DNA of 64,000 nucleotides from Streptomyces sp. NBC_01439 (GTDB lineage Bacteria; Actinomycetota; Actinomycetes; Streptomycetales; Streptomycetaceae): NCBI RefSeq assembly GCF_036227605.1, contig NZ_CP109487.1, positions 806,001 to 870,000 of the forward strand, read 5' to 3'. Shown piece by piece: positions 51,381 to 59,779 of this stretch (position 1 is its first letter; each line of letters starts with the position of its first letter). The notes under the pieces were generated by a model. It saw only the letters and a program-made list of their open reading frames with translations, ran no database searches and was not told where the DNA came from. The position numbers and the translations under genes were made by a program.

Positions 51381-51412
51381 ATTGCATATAGATTGCAGTT
51401 GCAGAGATTGCG
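51381..51412 (+). promoter_or_regulatory. AT-rich cluster of TTGCA repeats
   Basis: TTGCA occurs at 51382, 51393 and 51399, with a related TTGCG at 51408, in a stretch that is AT-rich for this genome, and includes TAGATT as a possible -10 box. It lies 20 bp before the TsaD-type gene and probably holds its promoter and perhaps an operator. Confidence 0.35.
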
Positions 51413-51431
51413 CAGAAGAAGGTGGAGAGCA

Positions 51432-52502
51432 GTGAGCGGACCAGTGGTGCTGGGGATCGAGTCGTCGTGCGACGAGACCGGCGCGGGAATCGTGCGGGAC
51501 GGCAAGCTGCTCGCACACGTGGTGGCGTCGAGCATGGACGAGCACGCCCGCTTCGGCGGCGTCGTGCCCGAGATCGCCGCCCGGGCACACTTGCACTCCT
51601 TCAACCCGGTCGTCCGGCAGGCCCTGGACCAGGCCGGACTGCGGCTGAAGCAGATCGACGCGGTCGCCGTCACCACCGGGCCCGGCCTGTCGGGCGCGCT
51701 GCAGGTGGGCCTGGCCGGCGCGAAAACGCTCGCCTACGCGGCCGGGGTGCCGCTGTACGGCGTCCACCACCTGGCCGGGCACGTCGCCGCCGACACCCTG
51801 GAGCACGGACCGCTGCCCGACCCCTGCGTGGTGCTGATCGTCTCCGGCGGCCACACCTCGCTCCTGCTGGTCCGGGACCTGGTGCGCGAGCCGATCCTGC
51901 ACCTCGGGGACACTCTCGACGACGCGGCGGGCGAGTGCTTCGACAAGGTCGCCCGGATCCTGGGCCTGCCGTATCCGGGCGGTCCCGCCATCGACCGGGC
52001 CGCCCGCGACGGCGACCCGAAGGCCGTGGCCTTCCCGCGCCCGCTGACCCGCCCCGGGGACGACCCGTACGCCTTCTCCTTCTCCGGCCTCAAGACTGCC
52101 GCGGCGCGCTGGGCCGAGAAGCACCGGCAGCGCGGCGAGGAGCCGCCGGTGGCAGACGGGGCGGCCGCGCTGCAGGAGGCGGTCGCGGACGTACTGACCC
52201 GCAAGGCGCTGGCCGCCTGCCGCGACCACGACGTGAAGACGCTGATCGTGGTCGGCGGGGTGGCCGCGAACTCGCGGGTCAGGGCCCTCGCGGAACGCCG
52301 ATGCGCCTCGGCCGGCATCGAACTGCGCGTTCCGCCCATGACCCTGTGCACGGACAACGGCGCCATGATCGCGGCCGTCGGTGACCTGCTGGTCCGCTCC
52401 GGGGCGGAGCCGGCCCCGCTGAACGTCTCCATCGACCCGTCCGCACCGCTGGAGTACGCCTCCCTGACCCCGCTCCCCGCCCCGCCCGTCGAGATCCCCT
52501 GA
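51432..52502 (+). CDS. TsaD/Kae1 family protein (tRNA t6A synthesis type)
   Basis: A 356-aa protein of the ASKHA fold. It begins with [17 protein letters not shown], the hallmark of TsaD, followed by [34 protein letters not shown] near residue 80, the metal-binding HHLAGH near 115, [11 protein letters not shown] near 140 and [11 protein letters not shown] near 277. TsaD transfers a threonylcarbamoyl group to adenosine 37 of tRNAs. The usual streptomycete tsaD sits with tsaB/rimI genes, which are absent here, so this may be a second copy. The GTG has GGAG upstream. Confidence 0.85.
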   Translation: MSGPVVLGIESSCDETGAGIVRDGKLLAHVVASSMDEHARFGGVVPEIAARAHLHSFNPVVRQALDQAGLRLKQIDAVAVTTGPGLSGALQVGLAGAKTLAYAAGVPLYGVHHLAGHVAADTLEHGPLPDPCVVLIVSGGHTSLLLVRDLVREPILHLGDTLDDAAGECFDKVARILGLPYPGGPAIDRAARDGDPKAVAFPRPLTRPGDDPYAFSFSGLKTAAARWAEKHRQRGEEPPVADGAAALQEAVADVLTRKALAACRDHDVKTLIVVGGVAANSRVRALAERRCASAGIELRVPPMTLCTDNGAMIAAVGDLLVRSGAEPAPLNVSIDPSAPLEYASLTPLPAPPVEIP

Positions 52503-52604
52503 CGGGCCCCACGCCCCACCGCCACCTTCGCCCCGCCCGGTCCGCTGCCGCCGGGTGCGTTCGGCACGCAACCGTCCGACGGAACCGTTGAGAGGAAACA
52601 CCAC

Positions 52605-53591
52605 ATGAGGGGCATACGCCCGCTGTCCGCGCTTCTGGCCGTGGCCGCCGTACTGCTCGTCCCGGCCTGCGGCGGCAAAGCCCAGGACCGCACCGCCGCA
52701 GCGGGACCCGGGGCCGAAGGTTTCCCCGTCACCGTGTCCAACTGCGGCGTGGAGAGCACCTACCAGCGACCGCCGCAGCGCGCGGTGTCCCTGAACCAGC
52801 ACGCCACGGAGGTCATGCTGGCGCTCGGGCTGGAGAAGTCGATGGTGGGCACGGGCTACCTCGACGACAAGATCCTGCCGGAGTACCAGGCCGCCTTCGA
52901 CTCGGTGAAGGTGCTGTCGAAGGAGTACCCGTCCTTCGAGACCCTGCTGGCCGCCGAACCGGACTTCGTCTACGGCGGGTTCGGCTCCACCTTCGCCGAG
53001 AAGGAGGGCCGCGGCCGTCCGGCCTTCTCCAAGGCCGGGATCAACACCCACCTCAACATCGAACAGTGCCCGGCCGGACCGGTGACCATGGCGACCGTCG
53101 ACGAGGAGATCCGCACCGTCGCCAAGATCTTCGGCGTACCGGACCGGGCCGAGCAGCAGGTGGACAAGGTGCACGGCACCCTCGACCGGGTCGACGCCAA
53201 ACTCGCCGGGATCACCCCGACCAAGCTCTTCGTCTACGACAGCGGTGACAAGACGGCCTTCACCGCGGGCGGCAAGGGCATCGGCAACGAGCTGATCAAG
53301 CGGGCCGGCGGGGCCAACCTCTTCGCCGACGTGGACAAGGCCTTCGCAGACGTGTCGTTCGAGCAGGTGGCCGAACGGGCGCCCGAGGTCATCGTCATCT
53401 ACGACTACGGCGACCAGAGCGTCGAGGACAAGAAGAAGTTCCTCCTCGCGAACCCGGCGCTGAAGGACGTACCCGCGATCAAGAACCAGCGGTTCGCGGT
53501 GCTTCCGCTGTCGTCGACCGTGCTCGGTGTCCGCGTCCCGGCGGCGGTGGAGTCACTGGCCCACCAGATCCATCCGGACCGCTTCCAGTGA
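52605..53591 (+). CDS. ABC transporter substrate-binding lipoprotein (FecB/BtuF type)
   Basis: A 328-aa class III solute-binding protein. The N-terminus is a lipoprotein signal with LLVPACGG near residue 18-25, so the protein is anchored by a lipid on the cysteine. The fold opens with RAVSLNQHATEVMLALGLEKSMVGTGY, followed by EPDFVYGGFGSTFAEKEG and APEVIVIYDYGDQSVEDKK. Such proteins bind ferric siderophores, heme or cobalamin. A good ribosome site GAGAGGAAA precedes the ATG. Its stop overlaps the permease start (GTGA). Ligand not determined; proximity to the B12 locus is suggestive but there is no riboswitch. Confidence 0.87.
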   Translation: MRGIRPLSALLAVAAVLLVPACGGKAQDRTAAAGPGAEGFPVTVSNCGVESTYQRPPQRAVSLNQHATEVMLALGLEKSMVGTGYLDDKILPEYQAAFDSVKVLSKEYPSFETLLAAEPDFVYGGFGSTFAEKEGRGRPAFSKAGINTHLNIEQCPAGPVTMATVDEEIRTVAKIFGVPDRAEQQVDKVHGTLDRVDAKLAGITPTKLFVYDSGDKTAFTAGGKGIGNELIKRAGGANLFADVDKAFADVSFEQVAERAPEVIVIYDYGDQSVEDKKKFLLANPALKDVPAIKNQRFAVLPLSSTVLGVRVPAAVESLAHQIHPDRFQ

Positions 53592-54682
53592 CCGAGACGA
53601 CGGACGCGGGCCGGAAGGTCGTCGCTGCGCCGAAGTCCCCGACGGCCGCGGCCCGCCACCGGGCCGTTCCCTACCCCCTGCTGCTCGTGGCCCTGGGTGT
53701 CCTGCTCGCCGCCGTCGCGACGGCCGGCATCGCGATCGGTTCGATCAGCGTCCCGGCCGACCAGGTCTGGGGGATCCTGCTCCACCGCATCCACCCGGTC
53801 CTCGCCGAACCGACCTGGACGCCGGTCCGGGAGACGATCGTCGTCGACGTCCGGCTCCCCCGGGTGCTGCTGGCCGGTGTGGTGGGCGCGGGCCTGTCGG
53901 TGTCGGGCATGGCACTACAGGCCCTGGTCCGCAATCCGCTGGCCGACCCGATGCTGCTCGGCGTCTCGTCCGGCGCGTCGGTCGGCGCCGTGCTGGTCCT
54001 CGTCTTCCACGTGACCCTGTTCGGAATGTACTCCCTGCCCGTGGCGGCGTTCTGCGGGGCCCTGGCCGCACTGGTCGCGGTGTACTTCCTGGCGCGCTCC
54101 GGCGGGCGGATGACCACCGTTCGGCTGGTGCTGGCGGGTGTGGCCATGGCCGAGGTCCTCTCCGCGGTGGCCAGCTTCCTGATCGTCACCTCCAACGACC
54201 CGCAGAAGACGCAATCGGCCCTGCGCTGGATGCTCGGGGGGCTGGCCGGCACCACCTGGACGACGGTGTGGATCCCCGTCGGTGCCGTGCTCCTCGGCAC
54301 GGCCGTCCTGCTCGGGGTGTGCCGGTCCCTCAACCTGCTGCTGGCCGGGGAGGAAGCCGCCGCGGCGCTGGGGCTGGACGTCCACCGCTTCCGCGGCGCC
54401 CTGTTCGTCCTGGTCGCGCTGATGATCGGCACCATCGTCGCGGTCAGCGGCCAGATCGGCTTCGTCGGGCTGATCCTGCCGCACGTGGTGCGCCTCCTCG
54501 TGGGCGCCGACCACCGCCGCGCGCTGCCCGCAGCCGCCCTCCTCGGCGCGAGCTTCCTGATCGCCGCCGATCTGGGCGCGCGCACGTTCATGAGCCCGGA
54601 GGAGATACCCGTCGGCATCCTCACCGCCCTCGTCGGCGGCCCGTTCTTCCTCTGGCTAATGCGACGGAAGGCGGCGCGATGA
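53588..54682 (+). CDS. FecCD/BtuC-type ABC permease
   Basis: A 364-aa integral membrane permease of the FecCD family with about ten helices. Characteristic segments are VRLPRVLLAGVVGAGLSVSG near residue 92, NPLADPMLLGVSSGASVGAV near 117 and GQIGFVGLILPHVVRLLVG near 285, which contacts the ATPase. The GTG start overlaps the substrate-binding gene, and the stop overlaps the ATPase ATG. It forms the membrane channel as a homodimer in this import system. Confidence 0.92.
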   Translation: MTETTDAGRKVVAAPKSPTAAARHRAVPYPLLLVALGVLLAAVATAGIAIGSISVPADQVWGILLHRIHPVLAEPTWTPVRETIVVDVRLPRVLLAGVVGAGLSVSGMALQALVRNPLADPMLLGVSSGASVGAVLVLVFHVTLFGMYSLPVAAFCGALAALVAVYFLARSGGRMTTVRLVLAGVAMAEVLSAVASFLIVTSNDPQKTQSALRWMLGGLAGTTWTTVWIPVGAVLLGTAVLLGVCRSLNLLLAGEEAAAALGLDVHRFRGALFVLVALMIGTIVAVSGQIGFVGLILPHVVRLLVGADHRRALPAAALLGASFLIAADLGARTFMSPEEIPVGILTALVGGPFFLWLMRRKAAR

Positions 54683-55512
54683 TGCACGGACCGATCCCCG
54701 AGCCCGGCGCGCTCGACGCCGAGGACGTCACGGTCGTGGTGAACGGCCGGACCCTGGTCGACCGCGTCTCGCTGCACGTGGCCCCCGGGGAGGTGCTGGC
54801 GCTCGTGGGCCCCAACGGCGCGGGCAAGTCGACGCTGTTGCGCACGTTCTACCGGGTGCTGCGCCCCACGTCCGGACGCGTCCTGCTGGACGGCGCGGAC
54901 GTGTGGCGGATGCCCGGCAAGCGGCTCGCGCAGCGCCTCTCGGCCGTACTGCAGGAGACCGCGGGCGACTTTGAACTCAGCGTCTACGAAGTGGTGGCGA
55001 TGGGACGCACCCCGCACAAACGGGCCTTCGCGGGCGACGACGCCCAGGACCGCGAGATCATCATGGGCGCGTTGGAGGAGCTCGACGTCGCCGACTTGGC
55101 GCACGCGCCGTTCGACCGCCTCTCGGGCGGGGAGAAGCAGCGGGTACTGATCGCCCGCGCGCTGGCCCAGCGCACCGGGACGATGGTGCTGGACGAGCCG
55201 ACGAACCACCTGGACCTGCGCCATCAGCTCGACGCGCTGCGGCTCGTCCGCAGGGTCGGGGTCACCGCGGTGATCGCCCTGCACGACCTCAACCTCGCCG
55301 CGTCCTTCTGCGACCGGATCTGTGTGCTGGACGGCGGCCGCGTGGCCGTGACCGGAACACCGCAGGAGGTCCTCACCCGGGACCTGCTGGCCGAGGTCTA
55401 CCGTGTCGAGGCGGAGGTGTCCCGGCATCCGGGAACCGGGATCCCGCAGGTGAGCGTGGTCCCCGAAGTCCGCCGTGACGACCGGCCCGGGGAACGCGGT
55501 AACGCCCCGTGA
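54679..55512 (+). CDS. FecE/BtuD-type ABC ATPase
   Basis: A 277-aa ATPase. Walker A GPNGAGKST lies near residue 44, the Q-loop region ends in LQETAGDFELSV, the signature LSGGEKQRV is near 150, Walker B TMVLDEPTNHLD follows near 172, and the switch histidine is in ALHDLNLA. The start is one of two tandem ATGs (54679 or 54682), overlapping the permease stop. It completes the three-gene iron-chelate/cobalamin importer. Confidence 0.92.
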   Translation: MMHGPIPEPGALDAEDVTVVVNGRTLVDRVSLHVAPGEVLALVGPNGAGKSTLLRTFYRVLRPTSGRVLLDGADVWRMPGKRLAQRLSAVLQETAGDFELSVYEVVAMGRTPHKRAFAGDDAQDREIIMGALEELDVADLAHAPFDRLSGGEKQRVLIARALAQRTGTMVLDEPTNHLDLRHQLDALRLVRRVGVTAVIALHDLNLAASFCDRICVLDGGRVAVTGTPQEVLTRDLLAEVYRVEAEVSRHPGTGIPQVSVVPEVRRDDRPGERGNAP

Positions 55513-55516
55513 GCCT

Positions 55517-55545
55517 GTCCGACCGCCGCGGGGCGGCGGTCGGAC
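55517..55545. terminator. Bidirectional hairpin terminator
   Basis: A perfect 12-bp stem, GTCCGACCGCCG paired with CGGCGGTCGGAC around the loop CGGGG, between the convergent ABC ATPase and secreted-protein genes. Confidence 0.75.
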
Positions 55546-55586
55546 GGCGTGCGGATCCCGCGGGGCGGGTCAGGAGCCGGGCGGGG

Positions 55587-56945
55587 TCAACGTTCGGCGC
55601 CGGCGGGGTCCGTTGCGCCCACCGGTGTGGTCGCGTTGGGACGGTCGGACTGGCAACGCTGCTTCTCCGAGGGGGTGAACGGGCCTGTGCGCTGGTAGAT
55701 CCGGTCGGAGAGGCTCGTGGAGGGGTGGTCGAGGACGGTGTGCAGGCGCCAGTCGTAGTTCGGATCGGTGGCCTTGATGGTGGCGTCGAACCATCCTTCG
55801 GTACGCCGGCGTGCGGCCTGGGTCTCGATCCAGGAGGCTTCGGCCGGCTGGACGACCTCGTTGACCGAGCGTTCCTGCGAGGTGTTCCAGGCGGGAGACA
55901 GACCCGTGCCCTGCGTGTACTGCTGGGCCATGTTGGTCGGCGTTCCGGTGCCGTTGCCGGGCAGGCCGGCGGCCGCGGGGAGGTCACCGTAGGAGCGGTT
56001 GGCCGTGGTGACAGGGCGGGTGCGGTTCAGGGTGTTGCGGGTGCAGTTGAAGTAGGTCTCGGCGGCGACGCGGGCGGGGGCGTAGTAGCTGAACGAGTAG
56101 TCCTCCTCGGCCGTGAACGTGCAGCGGTTCACGGCGCCGTTGCAGTAGGCGACGGCGTCCGCCGCTGCGCGGCGGTCGTTGCCGTAGAAGGCTTCGGACG
56201 CGGGCAGGGCGTCGGCCGGGATGGTCTTGTCGACCGGCGGCGGTTCCTGGGTGACGCGGACGTTGGTGATGAGCGGGCCGCAGTTGCCGGAGGCGTTCTG
56301 GGCGGCGGGGACGGTGGAGACGAAGGTGAGCAGCGGCTCGTTGGCTCCGGCGGTGAAGGCGAGGGTGACTCCGGTGCGCCAGGCCGACTTCCAGTAGTTG
56401 CTGGGGAGCTTCTCGGTGGTGGGCAGGGTGGTCCGGTCGGTGAGGGGGCCGCCCTCGCCCTGGACGGAGTAGGTCTGGCCCTGTTCGAGTGCGGCGGCCG
56501 TGCAGGAGTTGGAGACGCTGGGGCTCTCGTCGTAGGTGACGGTGACGCGCGCCCCGGTGCGCACTCCGCGCAGCCGCTGCTTGAGGCCGTAGGTGGCTTC
56601 GGTGGGGAGGCGTAGCATCGCGGCGGTCAGGCCGTCGGGGTGGCCGCCGGTGGCGGCGTTCCAGCGCCAGACGCCGCCGGTCGTGCCGGTGCCGGAGGTG
56701 GAACCGACCGACCAGGCGTAGGGGTTGGCCCCGGTGTTGACGCCGGTGAAGGCGGGTTGGGCGAAGTCTCCGTTGAGGACGGTGACCGGTACGGGCGCGG
56801 CGGACGGGGCCGCCGCCGGGGCTGCCGCGTGACCGGTGGCCGTCCCGGTGAGCAGGCCGAGGCACAGGCTCAGGCAGGCGACCGGCGCGGTACGGGCGAG
56901 GACGCGGGTGCGGGTGGGTCCGGCAGGGCGCGGACGGGGTTCCAT
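55587..56945 (-). CDS. Secreted protein of unknown function, beta-sandwich plus Cys-rich C-terminal domain
   Basis: A 452-aa exported protein. The signal peptide covers about residues 1-42. Residues 50-235 look like a carbohydrate-binding-type beta sandwich: VTVLNGDFAQPAF, YAWSVGSTSG, LKQRLRGVRTGARVTVTYDES and a closing strand LITNVRVTQ. The C-terminal part (about 245-452) has YCNGAVNRCTFTAEED and ETYFNCTRNT, a cysteine pattern that recurs in the neighbouring 330-aa protein. The ATG at 56945 has GGAG upstream. It is the last gene of a three-gene operon of exported proteins, 29 bp after the second. Not recognised. Confidence 0.72.
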   Translation of the reverse strand: MEPRPRPAGPTRTRVLARTAPVACLSLCLGLLTGTATGHAAAPAAAPSAAPVPVTVLNGDFAQPAFTGVNTGANPYAWSVGSTSGTGTTGGVWRWNAATGGHPDGLTAAMLRLPTEATYGLKQRLRGVRTGARVTVTYDESPSVSNSCTAAALEQGQTYSVQGEGGPLTDRTTLPTTEKLPSNYWKSAWRTGVTLAFTAGANEPLLTFVSTVPAAQNASGNCGPLITNVRVTQEPPPVDKTIPADALPASEAFYGNDRRAAADAVAYCNGAVNRCTFTAEEDYSFSYYAPARVAAETYFNCTRNTLNRTRPVTTANRSYGDLPAAAGLPGNGTGTPTNMAQQYTQGTGLSPAWNTSQERSVNEVVQPAEASWIETQAARRRTEGWFDATIKATDPNYDWRLHTVLDHPSTSLSDRIYQRTGPFTPSEKQRCQSDRPNATTPVGATDPAGAER

Positions 56946-56974
56946 GACGTTCTCCACGGTCGTTCGGCGGGCGG

Positions 56975-57967
56975 TCAGGGCGCGACGGGGGTGAGAGGGG
57001 TGCCGGACGCGCCGGACGCGTCGGACATGCCGGATGCGCCGGGGATGAACACGTCGCGTCCCTTGAACCGGGAGCCTTCGGGCAGGTTCACGGGCATCAG
57101 GCCGCGGGGAGGGGCGGGAGGCGCGGTGGTGTCCTCGGTTCCGTTCTTGCCCTCCGGGCGCAGCCGGTCGCAGGTGTTGCCGGGAACCGTGAAGGTGTCG
57201 GCGACGAAGGTGCTGGAGTTCACCGTGGAGGGGCCGTCGACGACCACCCTGCGAATGCCCAGGCCGCTGCCCGTGGTGATTTCGCCGGCGACCCGCTGCA
57301 TGGCGGCGCTCGCGCCGAAGACGAGTGCGTCGCCCGGGCGGACGGTGGTGTTGTAGGTGGTCTTCTCGATCTGTTCGGTCGTCCAGGTGCGCTGGTAGGC
57401 GAGTTTGAAGGCGCCCTCGAAGGCCCCCTTGACGCCGAGCGAACCGGCGATCTTCCCGCTGCCCGAGGCTCCGGCCTCGGCACCGACGGTGGCGGTCGGG
57501 CCCTTCGACTTGTCCGGGGTGGAGAACTCGCCCTTGGCCTTCGCGTCGACGCCGGCGGTGACCTCCCCCGACGCGTTGATCGTGCCCTCGATCGAGATCT
57601 TCCCGGTGATCTCGCCTCCGAGGTTGTCGCTGCTGGAGGTGCGCAGGGTGACCTCCCGCGCGACGGTGATGACGTCCTTGGTGCAGTTCACGACCGCGTT
57701 GCCCAGCGACTTGACGGCGCTGTAGTAGTCGCCGGACGCGGCGCGGTTGATCTGGAACCGGCAGCCCCCGGGGTGGGTGGAGCAGTACTCGGTGACCTTC
57801 GCCGTCGAGGCGAGCGGGGTGTCGCCCTCGTAGGCGACCGGGACCGGTACCTCTGACGCCTCGGGCGTGCCGGCGTACGAGGAGCCGGTGGCGCAGGCGA
57901 GCGCGAGGAGGGCTGCGGTGGTGGCCGGGGCCACGCGTCGGCCCGGGGCGCAAGTGGTCGTCTTCAC
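56975..57967 (-). CDS. Secreted protein with glycine/alanine-rich beta region, possibly pore-forming-like
   Basis: A 330-aa exported protein with a signal or lipoprotein-like leader (LLALACATGSS). The mature N-terminus has YCSTHPGGCRFQ and NAVVNCTKD. Residues about 95-185 are a low-complexity G/A/S/T/K stretch with alternating pattern (EVTAGVDAKAKGEF, GAEAGASGSGKIAGS), followed by QRTWTTEQIEKTTYNTTV and RPGDALVFGASAAMQRVAG. Small-residue alternating stretches followed by aromatic strands are seen in aerolysin-type beta-pore formers, but this is a weak structural guess. The GTG overlaps the previous stop as GTGA with GGGGAG upstream. Confidence 0.68.
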   Translation of the reverse strand: MKTTTCAPGRRVAPATTAALLALACATGSSYAGTPEASEVPVPVAYEGDTPLASTAKVTEYCSTHPGGCRFQINRAASGDYYSAVKSLGNAVVNCTKDVITVAREVTLRTSSSDNLGGEITGKISIEGTINASGEVTAGVDAKAKGEFSTPDKSKGPTATVGAEAGASGSGKIAGSLGVKGAFEGAFKLAYQRTWTTEQIEKTTYNTTVRPGDALVFGASAAMQRVAGEITTGSGLGIRRVVVDGPSTVNSSTFVADTFTVPGNTCDRLRPEGKNGTEDTTAPPAPPRGLMPVNLPEGSRFKGRDVFIPGASGMSDASGASGTPLTPVAP

Positions 57968-58521
57968 CGGTTCATCTCCCCGCACAGCGACGTCATTTCG
58001 GAGGACTGGGACAGACCGGCCGGAAGGTCCGCGGCGAAGGAAGCGCACGTTCCGTCCAGGGCCGCTTCGGCGTTGCCGGACGGGGCGGGTCGGAAGGTGT
58101 CCAGCTCGCCGCGCGCCTGCGCCATGTCGGTCTCCTGCTTCGCGCCGCCGCCGGTCAGCTCGGTCATGCACGCGGTGGAGCTCGGGGCGCACTTCTGGGC
58201 CTGCTTCTTCGCGGCCCCGATGTCCTCCTTGGCCGCGGCGCTGTCCTGCTTGGCCGCATCCCGGTCCTTGTCGACCGAACCGCGCTCCTCGGGGGAGGCC
58301 GCGCACGGCTTGGCCTCGCCGCCGGGGCACGGCTCCTCGTCATCGAGGGGTGCCAGGGCGACCGTTGGGTGAACGTGGTCCGCAGGACCTCCCGGCGACG
58401 CGGCGGCTGCCACGGGCGAGAGGGCACAGATGAGGGCGAGGGCCGCGATGGACGCGACGCCGGGGATGCGAGGGATACAAGAGATACGAGAGATACGAGA
58501 GATTTTGCGCATGCCGAACAT
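57964..58521 (-). CDS. Secreted alpha-helical cysteine-containing protein
   Basis: A 185-aa exported protein. The ATG at 58521 follows GGAAGGGG, better than the ATG at 58560. The signal peptide has an unusual basic part made of repeated R-I-S/R-I-P triplets (MRKISRISRISCIPRIPG), then ALALICALSPVAAAA. The mature chain has six cysteines spread over a charged helical region (DKDRDAAKQDSAAAKEDIGAAKKQ). It is the first gene of the exported-protein operon. Function unknown. Confidence 0.68.
   Translation of the reverse strand: MFGMRKISRISRISCIPRIPGVASIAALALICALSPVAAAASPGGPADHVHPTVALAPLDDEEPCPGGEAKPCAASPEERGSVDKDRDAAKQDSAAAKEDIGAAKKQAQKCAPSSTACMTELTGGGAKQETDMAQARGELDTFRPAPSGNAEAALDGTCASFAADLPAGLSQSSEMTSLCGEMNR
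58463..58507. repeat. 9-bp tandem repeats in a signal-peptide coding region
   Basis: Five 9-bp units GGGATGCGA, GGGATACAA, GAGATACGA, GAGATACGA and GAGATTTTG encode the repeated basic-Ile-Ser/Pro triplets of the signal peptide. The number of units could vary without a frameshift. Confidence 0.7.
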
Positions 58522-58712
58522 GCCCCTTCCGGGGGTGAAACAACGAACGGGAGTTCGCATCCGACTGGACGCACACGCAAAGTAACAGACGACTACCGTT
58601 GGTTATCCGTGTCGTGATCATGGTTCCCTGGATTGGCTGAACCTCGACCGCACCCGAGTCGGGTGCACGCCGCGGGCGACGCCCCGGGACGGCCGTCAGG
58701 GCGTGGGTGCGC

Positions 58713-59555
58713 TCAGCCGGCGAACGGCGTGGCGGCCAGGCCCTGTCCGGCCCCGGACACGACGAAGACACTGCCCGCGAGCGGCTCGTCGTGTTCGGGC
58801 GCACGCCGTGCCGTGGTGACGTAGAGGTCGGTCAGGTCCGTCCCGCCGAAGCCGCACGCCGTGGTCAGCGCGACGGGGAGCCGGATCTCCCGGTCGAGCG
58901 CGCCCCGGGGCGTGTAGCGGCGGACCGCGCCGCCGCGGAAGAGGGCCACCCACACGCCGCCGTCGGTGTCGACGCACAGACCGTCGGGCACACCGGCCGT
59001 GCCGGTCAGTTCGACGAACGGACGCGGAGCGGAGGCCCCTCCCGTGGAAAGGTCGTAGTCGAGCACGTCGATGCGGCACGTGGGGGTGTCGACGAAGTAC
59101 ATCCGCCGGCCGTCCGGGCTCCAGGCGATGCCGTTGCTCAGTCGGGTGTCCGAGAGCACGCGGTGCGTCACCCCCCGGGGGGAGACACGACCCAGCCAGC
59201 CCGGGGCGGAGGGGCCGGCCATGGTGCCGACCCAGAGGCGGCCGCGCGCGTCGACGCCCGCGTCGTTGCCCCGTACCCCTTCGGCCGACCAGTCGGTGAG
59301 CGAGTGCAGCGAACCGTCGGGCTCGCGGACCGCCACACCGTCGCGCATGCTGAGCACCAGGCCGCCGCCGGCCCGGGGCTTGGCAGCGGCAACGGGCTGC
59401 GCGAAGTGCAGGACCGTGTCGGCGCCGTCCGAGGGGCGCAACCGGTGCACCTCGCTGCGGTTCATGTCGACCCACAGCAGCGTTCCGTCGGCCGGGTCCC
59501 AGGTCGGACATTCGGCGAAGGCGGCCGCCGCGCGCAGCACCACCTCCACGCTCAC
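58713..59555 (-). CDS. SMP-30/gluconolactonase family protein
   Basis: A 280-aa six-bladed beta-propeller hydrolase. It begins AAAAFAECPTWDPADGTLLWVD, with the metal-binding glutamate in the first blade, and continues with GNDAGVDARGRLWVGTMAG (near residue 95), DTRLSNGIAWSPDGRRMYFVDT (near 140) and GVPDGLCVDTDGGVWVA (near 190); these carry the divalent-metal ligands. Family members open sugar lactones or related esters. The GTG at 59555 follows GGGAG; the frame is open to 59678 but that extension is arginine-rich and unlikely. Confidence 0.88.
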   Translation of the reverse strand: MSVEVVLRAAAAFAECPTWDPADGTLLWVDMNRSEVHRLRPSDGADTVLHFAQPVAAAKPRAGGGLVLSMRDGVAVREPDGSLHSLTDWSAEGVRGNDAGVDARGRLWVGTMAGPSAPGWLGRVSPRGVTHRVLSDTRLSNGIAWSPDGRRMYFVDTPTCRIDVLDYDLSTGGASAPRPFVELTGTAGVPDGLCVDTDGGVWVALFRGGAVRRYTPRGALDREIRLPVALTTACGFGGTDLTDLYVTTARRAPEHDEPLAGSVFVVSGAGQGLAATPFAG

Positions 59556-59779
59556 CGCGCGGCTCCCGCCCGGCCAGCGCCCTCGGTCGCGGCCCCGACG
59601 AGGAGGTCGGCGAACGGAACGGCGGGGAGCGGTGATTGCGAAGTTCCTAAAAGGAGCACGTGTCACCCTAACCATCACTGATCACACCGGAGCGGTCGGC
59701 CCGATCACGTACCGTACTTCTGCGTGGATTTGGTTGCCCGGCGGCGCGGGCAGCGACCCGACCGCCCTGCGTCCGAGCG

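Noticed and set aside
52503..52604. Cobalamin riboswitch in front of the FecBCD-type operon
   Set aside because: None of the conserved core sequences (GAAGCCGGT, GCTGACCCGCAACCGT) is present in this 102-bp gap.
58713..59678. Longer start for the SMP-30 protein at 59678
   Set aside because: The extra 41 residues are arginine-rich with no family similarity; the GTG at 59555 has a ribosome site and begins at the conserved first blade.
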